A DNA stretch of 64,000 nucleotides from Burkholderiales bacterium (GCA_016790635.1 JAEUOR010000013.1:186001-250000); one strand, 5' to 3'. Counted from the stretch's first letter, positions 17,542 to 28,508 are shown. Notes: generated by a model not told the origin, from the sequence alone. Numbers and translations are program-made.

Positions 17542-20241
17542 ATGTCCAAGACCCTCATCATTGCCGAGAAGCCCTCGGTTGCCCTCGATATCTCCAAGGC
17601 CCTTGGCGGGTTCACCAAGGCCGGCGAATACTACGAATCGGACCGCTATGTGTTGTCCTCTGCGGTTGGCCATCTGCTCGAGATCGCCTGTCCGGAGGAG
17701 TACGAGGTCAAGCGCGGCAAGTGGAGCTTCGCGCACCTGCCGGTGCTGCCGCCCAGCTTCGACCTGAAGCCGATCGCCAAGTCGGAGGAACGCCTGCGCG
17801 TCCTCATGAAGCTCTTGCGGCGCAAGGACGTGACCGAACTGGTCAATGCCTGTGACGCGGGACGCGAGGGCGAATTGATCTTTCGCCTTATCGTCCAGCA
17901 CGCCAAGGCAAAGCAGCCGATCCGCCGTCTGTGGCTGCAGTCGATGACGCCGGCGGCAATTCGCGACGGCTTCGCCTCGCTGCGTCCAGACGGCGAACTG
18001 CTGCCATTGGCCGACGCGGCACGCAGCCGCAGCGAGGCCGATTGGCTCATCGGCATCAATGGCACGCGCGCCATGACCGCGTTCAATTCAAAGGAAGGCG
18101 GCTTTTATCTGACCACGGTGGGGCGCGTGCAGACACCGACACTGGCGATTCTGGTCGAGCGCGAGCAGAAGATCCGCGCCTTCAAGCCGCGCGACTACTG
18201 GGAGGTGCACGCCAGCTTTGGCGCCGCGGCCGGCGAGTACGCAGGGCGCTGGTTCGATGCGCAATGGAAGAAGGTCGAGGACGACGAGCACGCACGCGCC
18301 GAACGCCTCTGGTCCCGCGACCGTGCCGAGTCCATCGTCGCTGCCTGCACCGGCGCGCGCGGCGAGGTGTCCGAGGAGACCAAGCCGACCACGCAGTCTT
18401 CACCCCTGCTATTCGACCTGACCAGCCTGCAGCGCGAGGTCAACGGCCGCTTCGGCCTTTCGGCGCGCAACACCCTGGCCGTGGCGCAGGCGCTGTATGA
18501 GCGACACAAGGTGCTCACCTATCCGCGTACCGATTCACGCGCGCTGCCGGAAGACTACGTCGGCACGGTCAAGAAGACCGTGGAGATGCTCAAGGACAGC
18601 GATGCCTACGTGGTCGCGGCCGGACGGGTGCTGAAGAACCAGTGGATACGACCCAACAAGCGCGTCTTCGACAACGCCAAGGTCTCGGATCACTTCGCGA
18701 TCATCCCCACTTTGCAGCCGCCGAAATCCTTGAGCGAGATCGAGCACAAGGTCTACGACCTGGTGGTCAAGCGCTTCCTGGCTGTGTTCCATCCACCGGC
18801 AGAGTTCCTGCAGACCATCCGCATCACCACCGTCGGGGAGCACGCGTTCAGGACCGAAGGCAAGGTGATGGTGAGTCCCGGCTGGCTCGCCGTCTACGGA
18901 CGTGAAAACGCCGGCGAGGACCAGAGTCTGCCTGCCGTCGCGCCCGGCGAGACGGTCCCGGTCATCAGCGTCGAGGCGCGCGAGAACCAGACGCGCCCGC
19001 CCGCCCGATACTCGGAGGCCACGCTGCTGTCGGCCATGGAAGGTGCGGGCAAGCTGGTCGAAGACGAGGAACTGCGTGAGGCCATGCAGCAAAAAGGCCT
19101 TGGCACGCCGGCCACGCGCGCGGCGACCATCGAGGGGCTCATCCACGAGGAATACGTGCACCGCAACGGTCGCGAGCTGGTGCCGACTTCCAAGGCCTTC
19201 TCGCTGATGTTCGCGCTGCATCATTTCGGCGTGACCGAACTGGCATCACCGGAATTGACCGGTGAATGGGAATACAAGCTCAAGGAGATGGAGAAGGGCG
19301 TGCTCTCGCGCGCGGCCTTCATGCAGCACATCAACGAGGCCACACGCGATCTGGTCGACCGGATTCGCGACGGCGAGATCCCGGACACCGCGTTCGCCAC
19401 CGTCGAGGCGCCATGTCCCAAGTGCGGTGGCCTGGTGCAGGAGAACTATCGCAAGTTCCAGTGCCTGTCCTGCGATTTCAATTTGTGGAAAGTGATCTCC
19501 GGACGCGAGTGGTCGCCAGAGGAAATCGCGACCCTGATACGCGAGCGCAACATCGGTCCCTTGACCGGATTTCGCAGCAAGATGGGTCGGCCTTTCGCCG
19601 CATCGCTCAAGCTCAATGCGGATTTCCGGGCCGAGTTCGATTTTGGCCAGGATGCGCTGGAGGAGGGGGAGGCACCGGATTTCTCGGACAAGGAATCGTT
19701 GGGTGCCTGTCCGAAGTGCGGTGCCGCCGTTTTCGAGCATGGCTCCGGCTACATTTGCGAGAAGGCCGCCGGCGCCGCGCGGACCTGCGACTTCCGCTCG
19801 GGGCGCGTGATCCTGCAGCAGGAAGTCACTCCGGAACAGATGCGCAAGCTGCTGGCCGAAGGACGGACCGATCTGCTTGCCGGTTTCATCTCGAATCGAA
19901 CTCGGCGCGCATTCAAGGCGTTCCTCGTCAAGCAGCCTGACGGCAAGATCGGTTTTGAATTCATGCAACGCGCTGCCAAGGCGCCGGCCAAGAAGGGCGT
20001 GCGGGGCAAGGCGAGCACGGAGGCGGCGGAAGCTGCGCCGGTCACGCCCGTTTCGGGCCAGGCGACCGCGGTCGCCGCCAATGATCCGCGACCGCCGGTA
20101 CGTCGCGTTGCCAAAGCCTCGAAGGCCGTCAAGAAGGCCGCTGTCCCAGCAGGGGGGGCGCCAGGCAAGGCGGTGAAGAAGACCGCGCGTCGCGCCGCAG
20201 GAGCGAAATCGACAGCCAGGGGCGCGCGCAAGGCTGCCTGA
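17542..20241 (+). CDS. topB: DNA topoisomerase III
   Basis: An 899-residue type IA topoisomerase of the TopB branch; it relaxes or decatenates DNA through a single-strand break. The Toprim domain has IIAEKPS (E9) and ACDAGREGE (D105, E109), and the catalytic tyrosine is Y327 in LTYPRTDSR. After about residue 620 come two zinc-binding C-terminal repeats: CPKCGG...CLSCDF, and CPKCGA followed by a second pair spaced CEKAAGAARTC. The last 90 residues are a Lys/Ala/Pro-rich tail resembling histone H1, probably binding DNA non-specifically. The ATG at 17542 was chosen because conserved sequence begins exactly there; earlier in-frame codons overlap dprA. Confidence 0.93.
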   Translation: MSKTLIIAEKPSVALDISKALGGFTKAGEYYESDRYVLSSAVGHLLEIACPEEYEVKRGKWSFAHLPVLPPSFDLKPIAKSEERLRVLMKLLRRKDVTELVNACDAGREGELIFRLIVQHAKAKQPIRRLWLQSMTPAAIRDGFASLRPDGELLPLADAARSRSEADWLIGINGTRAMTAFNSKEGGFYLTTVGRVQTPTLAILVEREQKIRAFKPRDYWEVHASFGAAAGEYAGRWFDAQWKKVEDDEHARAERLWSRDRAESIVAACTGARGEVSEETKPTTQSSPLLFDLTSLQREVNGRFGLSARNTLAVAQALYERHKVLTYPRTDSRALPEDYVGTVKKTVEMLKDSDAYVVAAGRVLKNQWIRPNKRVFDNAKVSDHFAIIPTLQPPKSLSEIEHKVYDLVVKRFLAVFHPPAEFLQTIRITTVGEHAFRTEGKVMVSPGWLAVYGRENAGEDQSLPAVAPGETVPVISVEARENQTRPPARYSEATLLSAMEGAGKLVEDEELREAMQQKGLGTPATRAATIEGLIHEEYVHRNGRELVPTSKAFSLMFALHHFGVTELASPELTGEWEYKLKEMEKGVLSRAAFMQHINEATRDLVDRIRDGEIPDTAFATVEAPCPKCGGLVQENYRKFQCLSCDFNLWKVISGREWSPEEIATLIRERNIGPLTGFRSKMGRPFAASLKLNADFRAEFDFGQDALEEGEAPDFSDKESLGACPKCGAAVFEHGSGYICEKAAGAARTCDFRSGRVILQQEVTPEQMRKLLAEGRTDLLAGFISNRTRRAFKAFLVKQPDGKIGFEFMQRAAKAPAKKGVRGKASTEAAEAAPVTPVSGQATAVAANDPRPPVRRVAKASKAVKKAAVPAGGAPGKAVKKTARRAAGAKSTARGARKAA

Positions 20242-20370
20242 CGCCATCCGGCCTGCGGGTTTCCCCGCCTGCTTGCCTTGCCGCACGCGAGTTACACTGC
20301 CGCGCCGCGTTGGCCCGACCCCGCGGAGAATTGACGCGGGCAGCCGACTTTTCCCGCAGGAGCCCTGAAG

Positions 20371-21351
20371 ATGACATCGCTTTCCTTTCGCCGCAATTGG
20401 GTTGCAGCCGTTTTGGTCGCGTTGGCGCCGACGGTCGCGCTCGCGCAGGCCTATCCCGCCAAGCCGATTCGCCTGATCGTTCCTTTCGCACCCGGCGGCA
20501 CGACCGACATCGTCGCGCGCGTCGTGGGCGACCGGCTGGGCCGCGAACTTGGCCAGCCGGTCATCATCGAGAATCGTGCAGGCGGCGGCGGTACGGTCGG
20601 TGCCGATGCCGTCGCCAAGGCTGCCAGTGACGGCTACACACTCGGTATGGCGACGGTGTCGACCATGGCGACCAACCCGGCCACCAATCCGAGGATGCCG
20701 TACGACTCGCAAAAGGACCTGGTGCCGGTCCTGAACCTGGTCAACGTGCCCAACGTGATGACGGTCAATCCGACCAAGGTACCGGTCACGACGATGAAGG
20801 ATGCGATTGCGTTGTTCAAGAAGAGCCCCGGCAAGTTCTCCTACGCGTCCTCGGGCAGCGGCGGCATCTCGCACCTTGACGGCGAGGCGTTCAAGGTCAT
20901 GACCGGAACCTTCATCGTGCACATTCCGTACAGGGGATCCGGCCCCGCGCTGAACGACACCATCGCCGGGCAGGTCGACGCGCAGTTCGACAACCTGCCC
21001 TCGTCCCTGCCTCACATCCGCGCCGGCAAGCTGCGTGCGCTGGCGGTGATGGCCGACAAGCGCGTCGAGAGCCTCCCCGACGTGCCCACCTTCGCCGAAG
21101 TCGGCTTGGCCGATGTCAACAACATGGCCTGGTACGGGATCGTCGGACCGGCCGGCATGTCGCGCGACATCGTGCAGCGTGTGCACGCCGCCTCGGTGCG
21201 CACGTTGGCCGACCCCGAGATCCGCAAGCGCCTGCTCGATGGCGGTTCCTATGTCGATGGCGGCACGCCGGAGCAGTTCGTGCAGAAGATCGCGCGCGAG
21301 ATCCAGTTGCGTCGCGACATCGTGAGAAAGCAGAAGATCGTCCTGGAGTGA
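20371..21351 (+). CDS. Tripartite tricarboxylate transporter (Bug/TctC) substrate-binding protein
   Basis: A 326-residue periplasmic binding protein. The signal peptide ends at VALAQA (about residue 26) and the mature start YPAKPIRLIVPFAPGGTTDIVAR is the Bug family hallmark. Further hallmarks are VIIENRAGGGGTVGAD, FSYASSGSGG and VHIPYRGSGPALND. Such proteins bind carboxylates such as citrate, or aromatic acids. No tctA or tctB membrane genes are adjacent, so it is an orphan binding protein as is common in Burkholderiales. An AGGAG ribosome site lies before the ATG. The MFS carrier downstream, 133 bp away, might share a substrate, but this is a guess. Confidence 0.95.
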   Translation: MTSLSFRRNWVAAVLVALAPTVALAQAYPAKPIRLIVPFAPGGTTDIVARVVGDRLGRELGQPVIIENRAGGGGTVGADAVAKAASDGYTLGMATVSTMATNPATNPRMPYDSQKDLVPVLNLVNVPNVMTVNPTKVPVTTMKDAIALFKKSPGKFSYASSGSGGISHLDGEAFKVMTGTFIVHIPYRGSGPALNDTIAGQVDAQFDNLPSSLPHIRAGKLRALAVMADKRVESLPDVPTFAEVGLADVNNMAWYGIVGPAGMSRDIVQRVHAASVRTLADPEIRKRLLDGGSYVDGGTPEQFVQKIAREIQLRRDIVRKQKIVLE

Positions 21352-21484
21352 CGCACGGCGGCCTGCGCGGCCGCTGACCCTTGGGTGCGCAGCGGTCGCC
21401 GGCGCGGCCCGGGCTGGACACATTCAGGGCTAAGATCGCTCATGCAGTCACGCGGAGCCCCGCGCGACCGACCTCCTCGTGGGG

Positions 21485-22705
21485 ATGATGAGCAAGGTCT
21501 TCTACGGCTGGAAGATGGTGGCGGCGGGCGCAGGCATGCAGTTCCTGCACTCCGCACTCATGTATCAGTCTTTCGGCGCGTATTTCGCGCTGCTCATGGA
21601 GGAGTTCGGCTGGAGCAAGACGGCCATCGCCGTGGCCGCGGCGCTGCAGCCGATGGAAGCGGCCATCCTCGGTCCCTTTCTTGGCTGGGTACTCGATCGG
21701 TTCGGCCCGCAACGTATGATCCGCCTGGGCGTGGTCATCATGAGCCTCGGGTTTGCGGTTTTCGCGACCGTCGATTCGCTGGCGACGTTTTACTTTGCAT
21801 TCTTCGTGATCGCTCTGGGCTCGAGCCTGTGCGGGTTCTTCCCCATGAACGTCGCCGTGATCCACTGGTTCGAACGCAAACGTGCGCGTGCGCTTTCGAT
21901 GATGGCGCTGGGGCTTGCACTTGGCGGTGTGGCTGTGCCCCTGGTCGCAGTGGTCATGCAGGGTTACGGCTGGCGCGTTGCCGCCCTGGCATCCGCGGTC
22001 GTCATCCTGGTCGTTGGCTGGCCGATCGCGCGGGTCATCCGCGGCCGTCCTGAGCGCTATGGTGAATATGTCGACGGCGAGCCCCCTACGATAGCCCCTG
22101 CAGGTGTGCCGCAGGAGGCGCCGCGCCGTGAATTCAGCGCTGGCGAAGCCTTGCGCACGCGCGCCTTCTGGATGATTTCCTTGGGGCACGGATTTGCGCT
22201 GCTCGTCGTCTCAGCCGTCAACGTGCACGCAGTCAGTCACTTGACCCAGTCGCTGGACTTGAGCCTGGTGCAGGCTTCAGGTGTCGTGACCTTGATGACG
22301 GTCGCTCAGGTGGGCGGAGTACTGCTGAGCAGCGCCATCGGTGATCGTTTCGACAAGCGCCACCTGTCCGCGCTTTGCATGCTCATGCACTCGAGCGGAC
22401 TGTTGATGCTGGCTTACGCGACCGGTCCGGCCATGCTCCTTGCCTTTGCGCTCCTGCACGGCTGCGGCTGGGGTTTGCGCGGGCCGTTGATGCAGGCCAT
22501 CCGCGCGGACTTTTTCGGCAAGCGCGCCATCGGCATGATCCTGGGTATCTCATCCCTGATCATGGTGATCGGCCAGGTGGGCGGGCCGATGTTGGCCGCG
22601 GTCGTGGCCGACCTTACAGGGCATTATCGAATCGGCTTTACGATTCTGGCCTGCGCTGCGGGCCTGGGGGCCGGGTTTTTCCTGTTCGCGCGCCGACCGG
22701 CCTAG
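21485..22705 (+). CDS. MFS transporter, monocarboxylate/OFA-like
   Basis: A 406-residue carrier with about 12 membrane segments. The start FYGWKMV and the segments SFGAYFALLMEEFGWSK and GPFLGWVLDRFGPQRMI are typical of the OFA/monocarboxylate-type MFS carriers. ERKRARALSMMALGLALGG is the usual loop 4-5 motif. Starts at GTG 21479, ATG 21485 and ATG 21488 are all possible; 21485 is used. It probably takes up an organic anion. The nearest upstream gene encodes a carboxylate-binding Bug protein. Confidence 0.88.
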   Translation: MMSKVFYGWKMVAAGAGMQFLHSALMYQSFGAYFALLMEEFGWSKTAIAVAAALQPMEAAILGPFLGWVLDRFGPQRMIRLGVVIMSLGFAVFATVDSLATFYFAFFVIALGSSLCGFFPMNVAVIHWFERKRARALSMMALGLALGGVAVPLVAVVMQGYGWRVAALASAVVILVVGWPIARVIRGRPERYGEYVDGEPPTIAPAGVPQEAPRREFSAGEALRTRAFWMISLGHGFALLVVSAVNVHAVSHLTQSLDLSLVQASGVVTLMTVAQVGGVLLSSAIGDRFDKRHLSALCMLMHSSGLLMLAYATGPAMLLAFALLHGCGWGLRGPLMQAIRADFFGKRAIGMILGISSLIMVIGQVGGPMLAAVVADLTGHYRIGFTILACAAGLGAGFFLFARRPA

Positions 22706-22711
22706 ACCGGA

Positions 22712-23376
22712 TCAGCGGGCCGGCGCTGGCGAGGTGGCGGCGGCCGGCGGTTGCCAGGCCCAGCGGTTCTTCCATGCCGCTGTGACGGCATCCGGATATT
22801 CGCGCTTGCCGCGGCTGCCGTTGTAGCGGCCCAGTGCGAGGAAGAGGTCGCCTTTCTCGATGTCGAGGTAGTGGCGCAGGATCACGCATCCCATGCGGAT
22901 GTTTGTGCGCATCTCGAAGAGACCGCTGGTATCGCCGTTGCCGATCAGCTTTGCCCAGAACGGCATGACCTGCATATAGCCGCGCGCACCGGCTGAGCTG
23001 ATGGCGTGCCTGCGGAATCCGGATTCGACCGTGATCAGACCGAGAATCAATTGCGGGTCGAGCCCGGCGCGGGTGGCCTCGTAATGCACGGTTTTCAGAA
23101 ACTCCACGCGGCTGCGGTAATCGGGCTTGTGGCGCATTGGCAGTCGCTCGGACATGGCGGAGAGCCAGTTGGCCTTTTCCAGCGCGGTGGCGAAGCGCGG
23201 CTCGGGGGGTGTCCGGTCGGGCGCGGCAGCATTGCGCAAGGCTGTGCGAACCGAATCGGAGAGCGGTTCATATTGCTGCGCTCCGCCGTAGGCGTTGCAG
23301 CATAGCGCAGCCAGAAGCGGGAGCAGCACCCAAGCGCGCCTCAATGGGGTCAGGCCCCATTCACGGCGCTTGATCC

Positions 23377-23380
<4 letters not shown>
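22712..23380 (-). CDS. Lytic transglycosylase, SLT domain
   Basis: A 222-residue exported muramidase-type enzyme that cleaves peptidoglycan to 1,6-anhydro-muropeptides. It has an N-terminal basic region and hydrophobic stretch (about 16-31). The SLT domain spans about 95-205 with catalytic E119 in [25 protein letters not shown], then GRYNGSRG and YPDAV. The two adjacent cysteines C27/C28 do not form a good lipobox. The ATG at 23380 overlaps the proS stop by 4 bp, indicating translational coupling. Oddly, a palindromic repeat-like sequence (23343-23361) encodes residues of the signal-peptide n-region. Confidence 0.9.
23343..23361. repeat. Palindrome AATGGGG-TCAGG-CCCCATT, REP-like
   Basis: A perfect 7-bp stem with a TCAGG loop, inside the 5' coding part of the lytic transglycosylase gene. 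Sequences of the GGGGTCAGRCCCC type recur as extragenic palindromes in various proteobacteria as far as I recall. A second palindrome with a GTCAG loop is at 34210-34230. Confidence 0.45.
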
Positions 23381-25122
<1,742 letters not shown>

Positions 25123-25148
25123 CGTGACGAAGCCTTGGATGAGGAGAA

Positions 25149-25154
25149 TATAAT
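25149..25154 (+). promoter_or_regulatory. Candidate -10 element (TATAAT) for rppH
   Basis: A perfect TATAAT in the 65-bp gap between divergent proS and rppH, 33 bp before the rppH start. A -35 match (GTGACG at 25124) is poor, with a 19-bp spacer. Confidence 0.4.
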
Positions 25155-25187
25155 GTTGGGAATTTTACGGGATCGGCAGGACCCATC

Positions 25188-25835
25188 ATGCTGGATCGCG
25201 ACGGCTATCGCCCGAACGTCGGCATCATCATCGTCAACCATCGGAACGAGGTTTTTTGGGGCAAGCGGGTCAGAGAGCATTCCTGGCAGTTTCCGCAGGG
25301 CGGTATCAAGCATGGCGAGACGCCCGAGGAAGCCATGTACCGCGAACTCCAGGAAGAGACCGGGCTCCGTTCCGAGCACGTGCGCATCCTGGGGCGCACC
25401 CGCGACTGGTTGCGCTATGAGGTGCCGCGCGAATGGATCAAGCGCGACATCCGCGGCAACTATCGTGGCCAGAAGCAGATCTGGTTTCTATTGCGAATGA
25501 TTGGCCGCGACTGCGACGTGCGCCTGCGTGCTTCCGAGCACCCCGAGTTCGACGCGTGGCGCTGGCACGAGTACTGGATTCCGCTGGAGGCGGTCATCGA
25601 ATTCAAGCGCGAGGTCTATAGCCAGGCGTTGAACGAGTTGTCGCGACTCGTTTTCGCAACCTCCCGCGAAGGTTCACGCTACCTGCGCGCGCGCCCCTGG
25701 ACGAGGCGTGCCGGGCGGGACGGCGCAGCCACCTCCGTTGGGGAGGGTGGCGTTGCAGGGAGCGACGCTGAAACCGTACCCGGAGCGCCTGTCGACCAGC
25801 ACCTTCCGCCGCCGCGCGCTGACGCGGGCGCATAA
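25188..25835 (+). CDS. rppH: RNA pyrophosphohydrolase
   Basis: A 215-residue Nudix hydrolase that removes 5' pyrophosphate from mRNA and so triggers decay. The Nudix box spans about 38-60 ([22 protein letters not shown]). The RppH hallmarks [16 protein letters not shown] and [12 protein letters not shown] are present. The conserved part ends near residue 160; the last 55 residues form a low-complexity Arg/Gly/Ala/Pro tail, as seen in betaproteobacterial RppH. It is divergent from proS. Confidence 0.95.
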   Translation: MLDRDGYRPNVGIIIVNHRNEVFWGKRVREHSWQFPQGGIKHGETPEEAMYRELQEETGLRSEHVRILGRTRDWLRYEVPREWIKRDIRGNYRGQKQIWFLLRMIGRDCDVRLRASEHPEFDAWRWHEYWIPLEAVIEFKREVYSQALNELSRLVFATSREGSRYLRARPWTRRAGRDGAATSVGEGGVAGSDAETVPGAPVDQHLPPPRADAGA

Positions 25836-25867
25836 AGTCCATCTATACGCCCGATTGAGACAAACAA

Positions 25868-25896
25868 TTGGCGTAGCCGGCGGGATTCGTTAAGAT
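25868..25896 (+). promoter_or_regulatory. Candidate sigma-70 promoter of the rubrerythrin gene
   Basis: TTGGCG (25868-25873), 17 bp and TAAGAT (25891-25896), with a leader of about 100 nt before the rubrerythrin start. It lies in the 171-bp gap after rppH. Confidence 0.45.
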
Positions 25897-26006
25897 GATT
25901 GGGTCCCGGAGAGTATTGATTCAGGCTTGAACTCCCGGGCGCGGTGCTTGCCCCCGGTGCGGAGGCGCGCCGTTTTTAACCCACCCCGGAACCAGCGGAG
26001 ATTTTC

Positions 26007-26429
26007 ATGGCAAACCTCAAGGGCTCGAAGACCGAGCAGAATCTGAAGGACGCGTTCGCAGGCGAGTCGCAGGCCAACCGTCGTTACCTCTATTTCGCAA
26101 ACAAGGCAGACGTCGAGGGCCAGAATGACGTGGCCGCGCTGTTCCGCTCCACCGCGGAAGGCGAGACCGGTCATGCTCATGGTCACCTCGAGTATCTCGA
26201 GGCCGTCGGTGACCCGGCGACAGGGCTGCCGATCGGTTCGTCGCGCAACAACCTCAAGGCGGCCGTGGCAGGCGAAACCCACGAGTACACCGACATGTAC
26301 CCGGGCATGGCCAAGACCGCGCGTGACGAAGGCTTCACCGAAATCGCCGACTGGTTCGAGACGCTGGCGAAGGCTGAGCGCTCGCACGCAAACCGCTATC
26401 AGAAGGCGCTCGACGCCCTGGTCGACTGA
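26007..26429 (+). CDS. Rubrerythrin-type diiron protein without a rubredoxin domain
   Basis: A 140-residue four-helix diiron protein. Metal-binding carboxylates and histidines lie in [36 protein letters not shown] and [12 protein letters not shown], that is, the ExxH-type motifs of erythrin/rubrerythrin. The C-terminal rubredoxin domain (two CxxC) of classical rubrerythrin is missing, so electrons must come from another protein. It probably reduces peroxide or handles oxidative stress. It is followed by a strong terminator, then the Fe-S protein and DUF3501 genes on the same strand; this order recurs in proteobacteria. Confidence 0.93.
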   Translation: MANLKGSKTEQNLKDAFAGESQANRRYLYFANKADVEGQNDVAALFRSTAEGETGHAHGHLEYLEAVGDPATGLPIGSSRNNLKAAVAGETHEYTDMYPGMAKTARDEGFTEIADWFETLAKAERSHANRYQKALDALVD

Positions 26430-26436
26430 TTGCGCA

Positions 26437-26464
26437 ACGCGACATGCCGGACGGCATGTCGCGT
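26437..26464 (+). terminator. Perfect 12-bp hairpin after rubrerythrin
   Basis: ACGCGACATGCC, loop GGAC and GGCATGTCGCGT begin 8 bp after the stop codon. There is no T-tract. It may protect the 3' end or assist the terminator that follows at 26478. Confidence 0.45.
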
Positions 26465-26477
26465 GAGCTGTGCATGC

Positions 26478-26528
26478 GGGGCGCCACCGGGGATAGCGAG
26501 CATTTTCCCCGGGGCGCCCCTTGTTTTG
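26478..26528 (+). terminator. Intrinsic terminator of the rubrerythrin gene
   Basis: GGGGCGCC, a bulged A and CCGGGG pair with CCCCGG and GGCGCCCC across a short loop, followed directly by TTGTTTTG. A strong stem with a T-rich tract. It separates the rubrerythrin transcript from the Fe-S protein gene that starts at 26562. Confidence 0.75.
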
Positions 26529-26561
26529 TAGTGTCCGCCATCGATCAACCCGCACCGAATC

Positions 26562-27908
26562 ATGACAACTCGCGAAGGCAACCTCGAAGCGCCGACCCGG
26601 CACCCGCTTGACTGGAAGAACCCGGACTTCTACGACGAAAAGTCGTTGTTCTCCGAGATGGAGCGGGTGTTCGACATCTGCCACGGTTGCCGCCGATGCG
26701 TTAGCCTGTGCGGGTCCTTCCCTACATTGTTCGACCTGGTCGACGAAAGCGCGACCATGGAGGTGGACGGCGTCAAGCACGAGGACTACTGGAAGGTTGT
26801 CGACCAGTGTTACCTGTGCGACGTCTGCTACATGACCAAGTGCCCTTACGTCCCGCCGCACCCGTGGAACCTCGACTTCCCGCACCTGATGCTGCGCGCC
26901 AAGGCTGTCAAGCACGAAAAGGGACTCAACGGAGTGCGTGACCGCCTGCTGTCCTCGACCGACTTGATGGGAAGTTTCGCCGGTATCCCGATCGTCACGG
27001 CGTCGGTCAATGCGGTCAACAGCACCAAGCTCGCGCGCGAAGCCATGGAGATGACCCTTGGTGTGGACGAGAAAGCCTGGATCCCGCAGTACGCCGACCG
27101 CAAGTTCCGCTCCGGACCGAGGCAGGGGCCTGAGACCGCTGTGCGCGACGGTGAGCGCACCCCGGGCAAGGTGGCGATCTTTTCGACCTGCTACATCAAC
27201 TACAACGAGCCCGGCATCGGCCACGACCTCGTGGCGCTGCTTGAGCACAACGACATCGCCTGGACCCTGGCCGAGAAGGAGGCATGCTGCGGCATGCCTA
27301 AACTCGAACTGGGTGACCTGAAAGCGGTCGAGTCCCTCAAGAATCGCAACATTCCTGCACTCGCCAAACTGGCGCGTGAGGGATACGCGATCCTCACACC
27401 CATACCTTCGTGCACCTTGATGTTCAAGCAGGAGTTGCCGCTCATGTTTCCCGATGAGGCGGACGTGAAGGCGGTCGCGGCAGCGATGTTCGACCCGTTC
27501 GAGTATTTCATCCTGCGCAATCGCGATGGCCTGCTCAAGACTGATTTCAAGCAGCCCTTGGGCAATGTGTCCTATCACATTCCCTGCCACTCGCGCGTGC
27601 AGAACGTTGGCCGCAAGACGGCTGAGACGCTGCAGCTCGTGCCCGCTACCAAGGTCAACGCGGTGGAGCGCTGCTCCGGACACTCGGGCACGTGGGGCGT
27701 GAAAAAGGAATTCCATGCCACTGCCATGAAGATCGGGAAACCGGTCTTCAAGGCCATGGGCGGCACTGAGGATGCCAAGCCCGATTACATCAGCTCGGAC
27801 TGCCAACTCGCCGGCCATCATATTGAACAGGGCATGCGTGAGAACGGCTTGGCCGAGGTCCCCCTCAAACACCCGCTGTCGCTGCTGCGACTCGCCTACG
27901 GCATCTGA
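26562..27908 (+). CDS. Fe-S oxidoreductase, GlpC/heterodisulfide reductase-like
   Basis: A 448-residue protein with two N-terminal [4Fe-4S] sites: C40-x2-C43-x2-C46-x3-C50 and C83-x2-C86-x2-C89-x4-C94. Two CCG-type domains follow. The first has FSTCYINYNEPGIG and the standard ACCGMPKLELG. The second has HIPCHSRVQNVG but ERCSGHSGTWG, so one cysteine of the usual pair is replaced by serine. There is no flavin or dehydrogenase domain. It probably transfers electrons or acts on disulfides; the natural partner may be the rubrerythrin upstream. It is soluble and followed by DUF3501 after 15 bp. Precise function unknown. Confidence 0.88.
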   Translation: MTTREGNLEAPTRHPLDWKNPDFYDEKSLFSEMERVFDICHGCRRCVSLCGSFPTLFDLVDESATMEVDGVKHEDYWKVVDQCYLCDVCYMTKCPYVPPHPWNLDFPHLMLRAKAVKHEKGLNGVRDRLLSSTDLMGSFAGIPIVTASVNAVNSTKLAREAMEMTLGVDEKAWIPQYADRKFRSGPRQGPETAVRDGERTPGKVAIFSTCYINYNEPGIGHDLVALLEHNDIAWTLAEKEACCGMPKLELGDLKAVESLKNRNIPALAKLAREGYAILTPIPSCTLMFKQELPLMFPDEADVKAVAAAMFDPFEYFILRNRDGLLKTDFKQPLGNVSYHIPCHSRVQNVGRKTAETLQLVPATKVNAVERCSGHSGTWGVKKEFHATAMKIGKPVFKAMGGTEDAKPDYISSDCQLAGHHIEQGMRENGLAEVPLKHPLSLLRLAYGI

Positions 27909-27923
27909 CCGATCCCAGCCCCC

Positions 27924-28508
27924 ATGCCCATCCTTACCCCAGCCAGCCTGATGACCCTGGAAGCCTACGCGCGCTCGCGCCCCGAGTTTCGTGCCCGCGT
28001 CATCGACCACAAGAAGCGCCGCACCGTTCATCTTGGAGAGCACGTCACCCTCATTTTTGAAGACGAGTTGACGATCCGCTATCAGGTGCAGGAGATGCTG
28101 CGTATCGAGAAAATTTTCGAGGAAGACGGCATTCGCGGCGAACTGGATTCCTACAATCCCCTGATTCCCGACGGCAGCAATTTCAAGGCCACGATGCTCA
28201 TCGAGTACGCCAGCGTCCCCGAGCGGCAGCGCGCGCTGGCCCGACTCAAGGGCATCGAGCGTCGCATGTTCGTCGAGGTGGAAGGTTGCGAGCGGGTCTA
28301 TGCGGTGGCCGACGAGGACCTCGAGCGCGAGAACGAAGAGAAAACCGCGGCGGTGCACTTCCTGCGCTTCGAGTTCAACGGCGCTTCAGTCGCAGCCTTG
28401 AAAGGTGGGGCGCAGCTTAAAATCGGTTGTGACCACCCGCACTACCCGGCGCATCTTGAAGAACTTGAACCTGAAGTCCTGGCTTCTCTCGTGGCAGACC
28501 TGGCTTAG
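27924..28508 (+). CDS. DUF3501 domain protein
   Basis: A 194-residue soluble protein beginning LTPASLMTLEAYARSRPEFRA with the core VHLGEHVTLIFEDELTIRYQVQEMLRIEKIF and the acidic run DEDLERENEEKTAAVHFLRFEF. This matches DUF3501, usually encoded beside a rubrerythrin and a GlpC-like Fe-S protein. No catalytic motif can be identified. The final part has IGCDHPHYP, with cysteine and histidines that could bind metal. It overlaps the CNP1-like gene by 44 bp if that start is right. Confidence 0.8.
   Translation: MPILTPASLMTLEAYARSRPEFRARVIDHKKRRTVHLGEHVTLIFEDELTIRYQVQEMLRIEKIFEEDGIRGELDSYNPLIPDGSNFKATMLIEYASVPERQRALARLKGIERRMFVEVEGCERVYAVADEDLERENEEKTAAVHFLRFEFNGASVAALKGGAQLKIGCDHPHYPAHLEELEPEVLASLVADLA

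Noticed and set aside
19246..21423. Long antisense frame (725 codons) opposite topB and the Bug gene
   Set aside because: It covers two unrelated genes with clear motifs; no family resemblance on the antisense strand.
25890..28358. Very long open frame (822 codons) opposite rubrerythrin, the Fe-S protein and DUF3501
   Set aside because: It is antisense to three well-supported genes, has no recognisable domain, and is the expected result of high GC at third positions.
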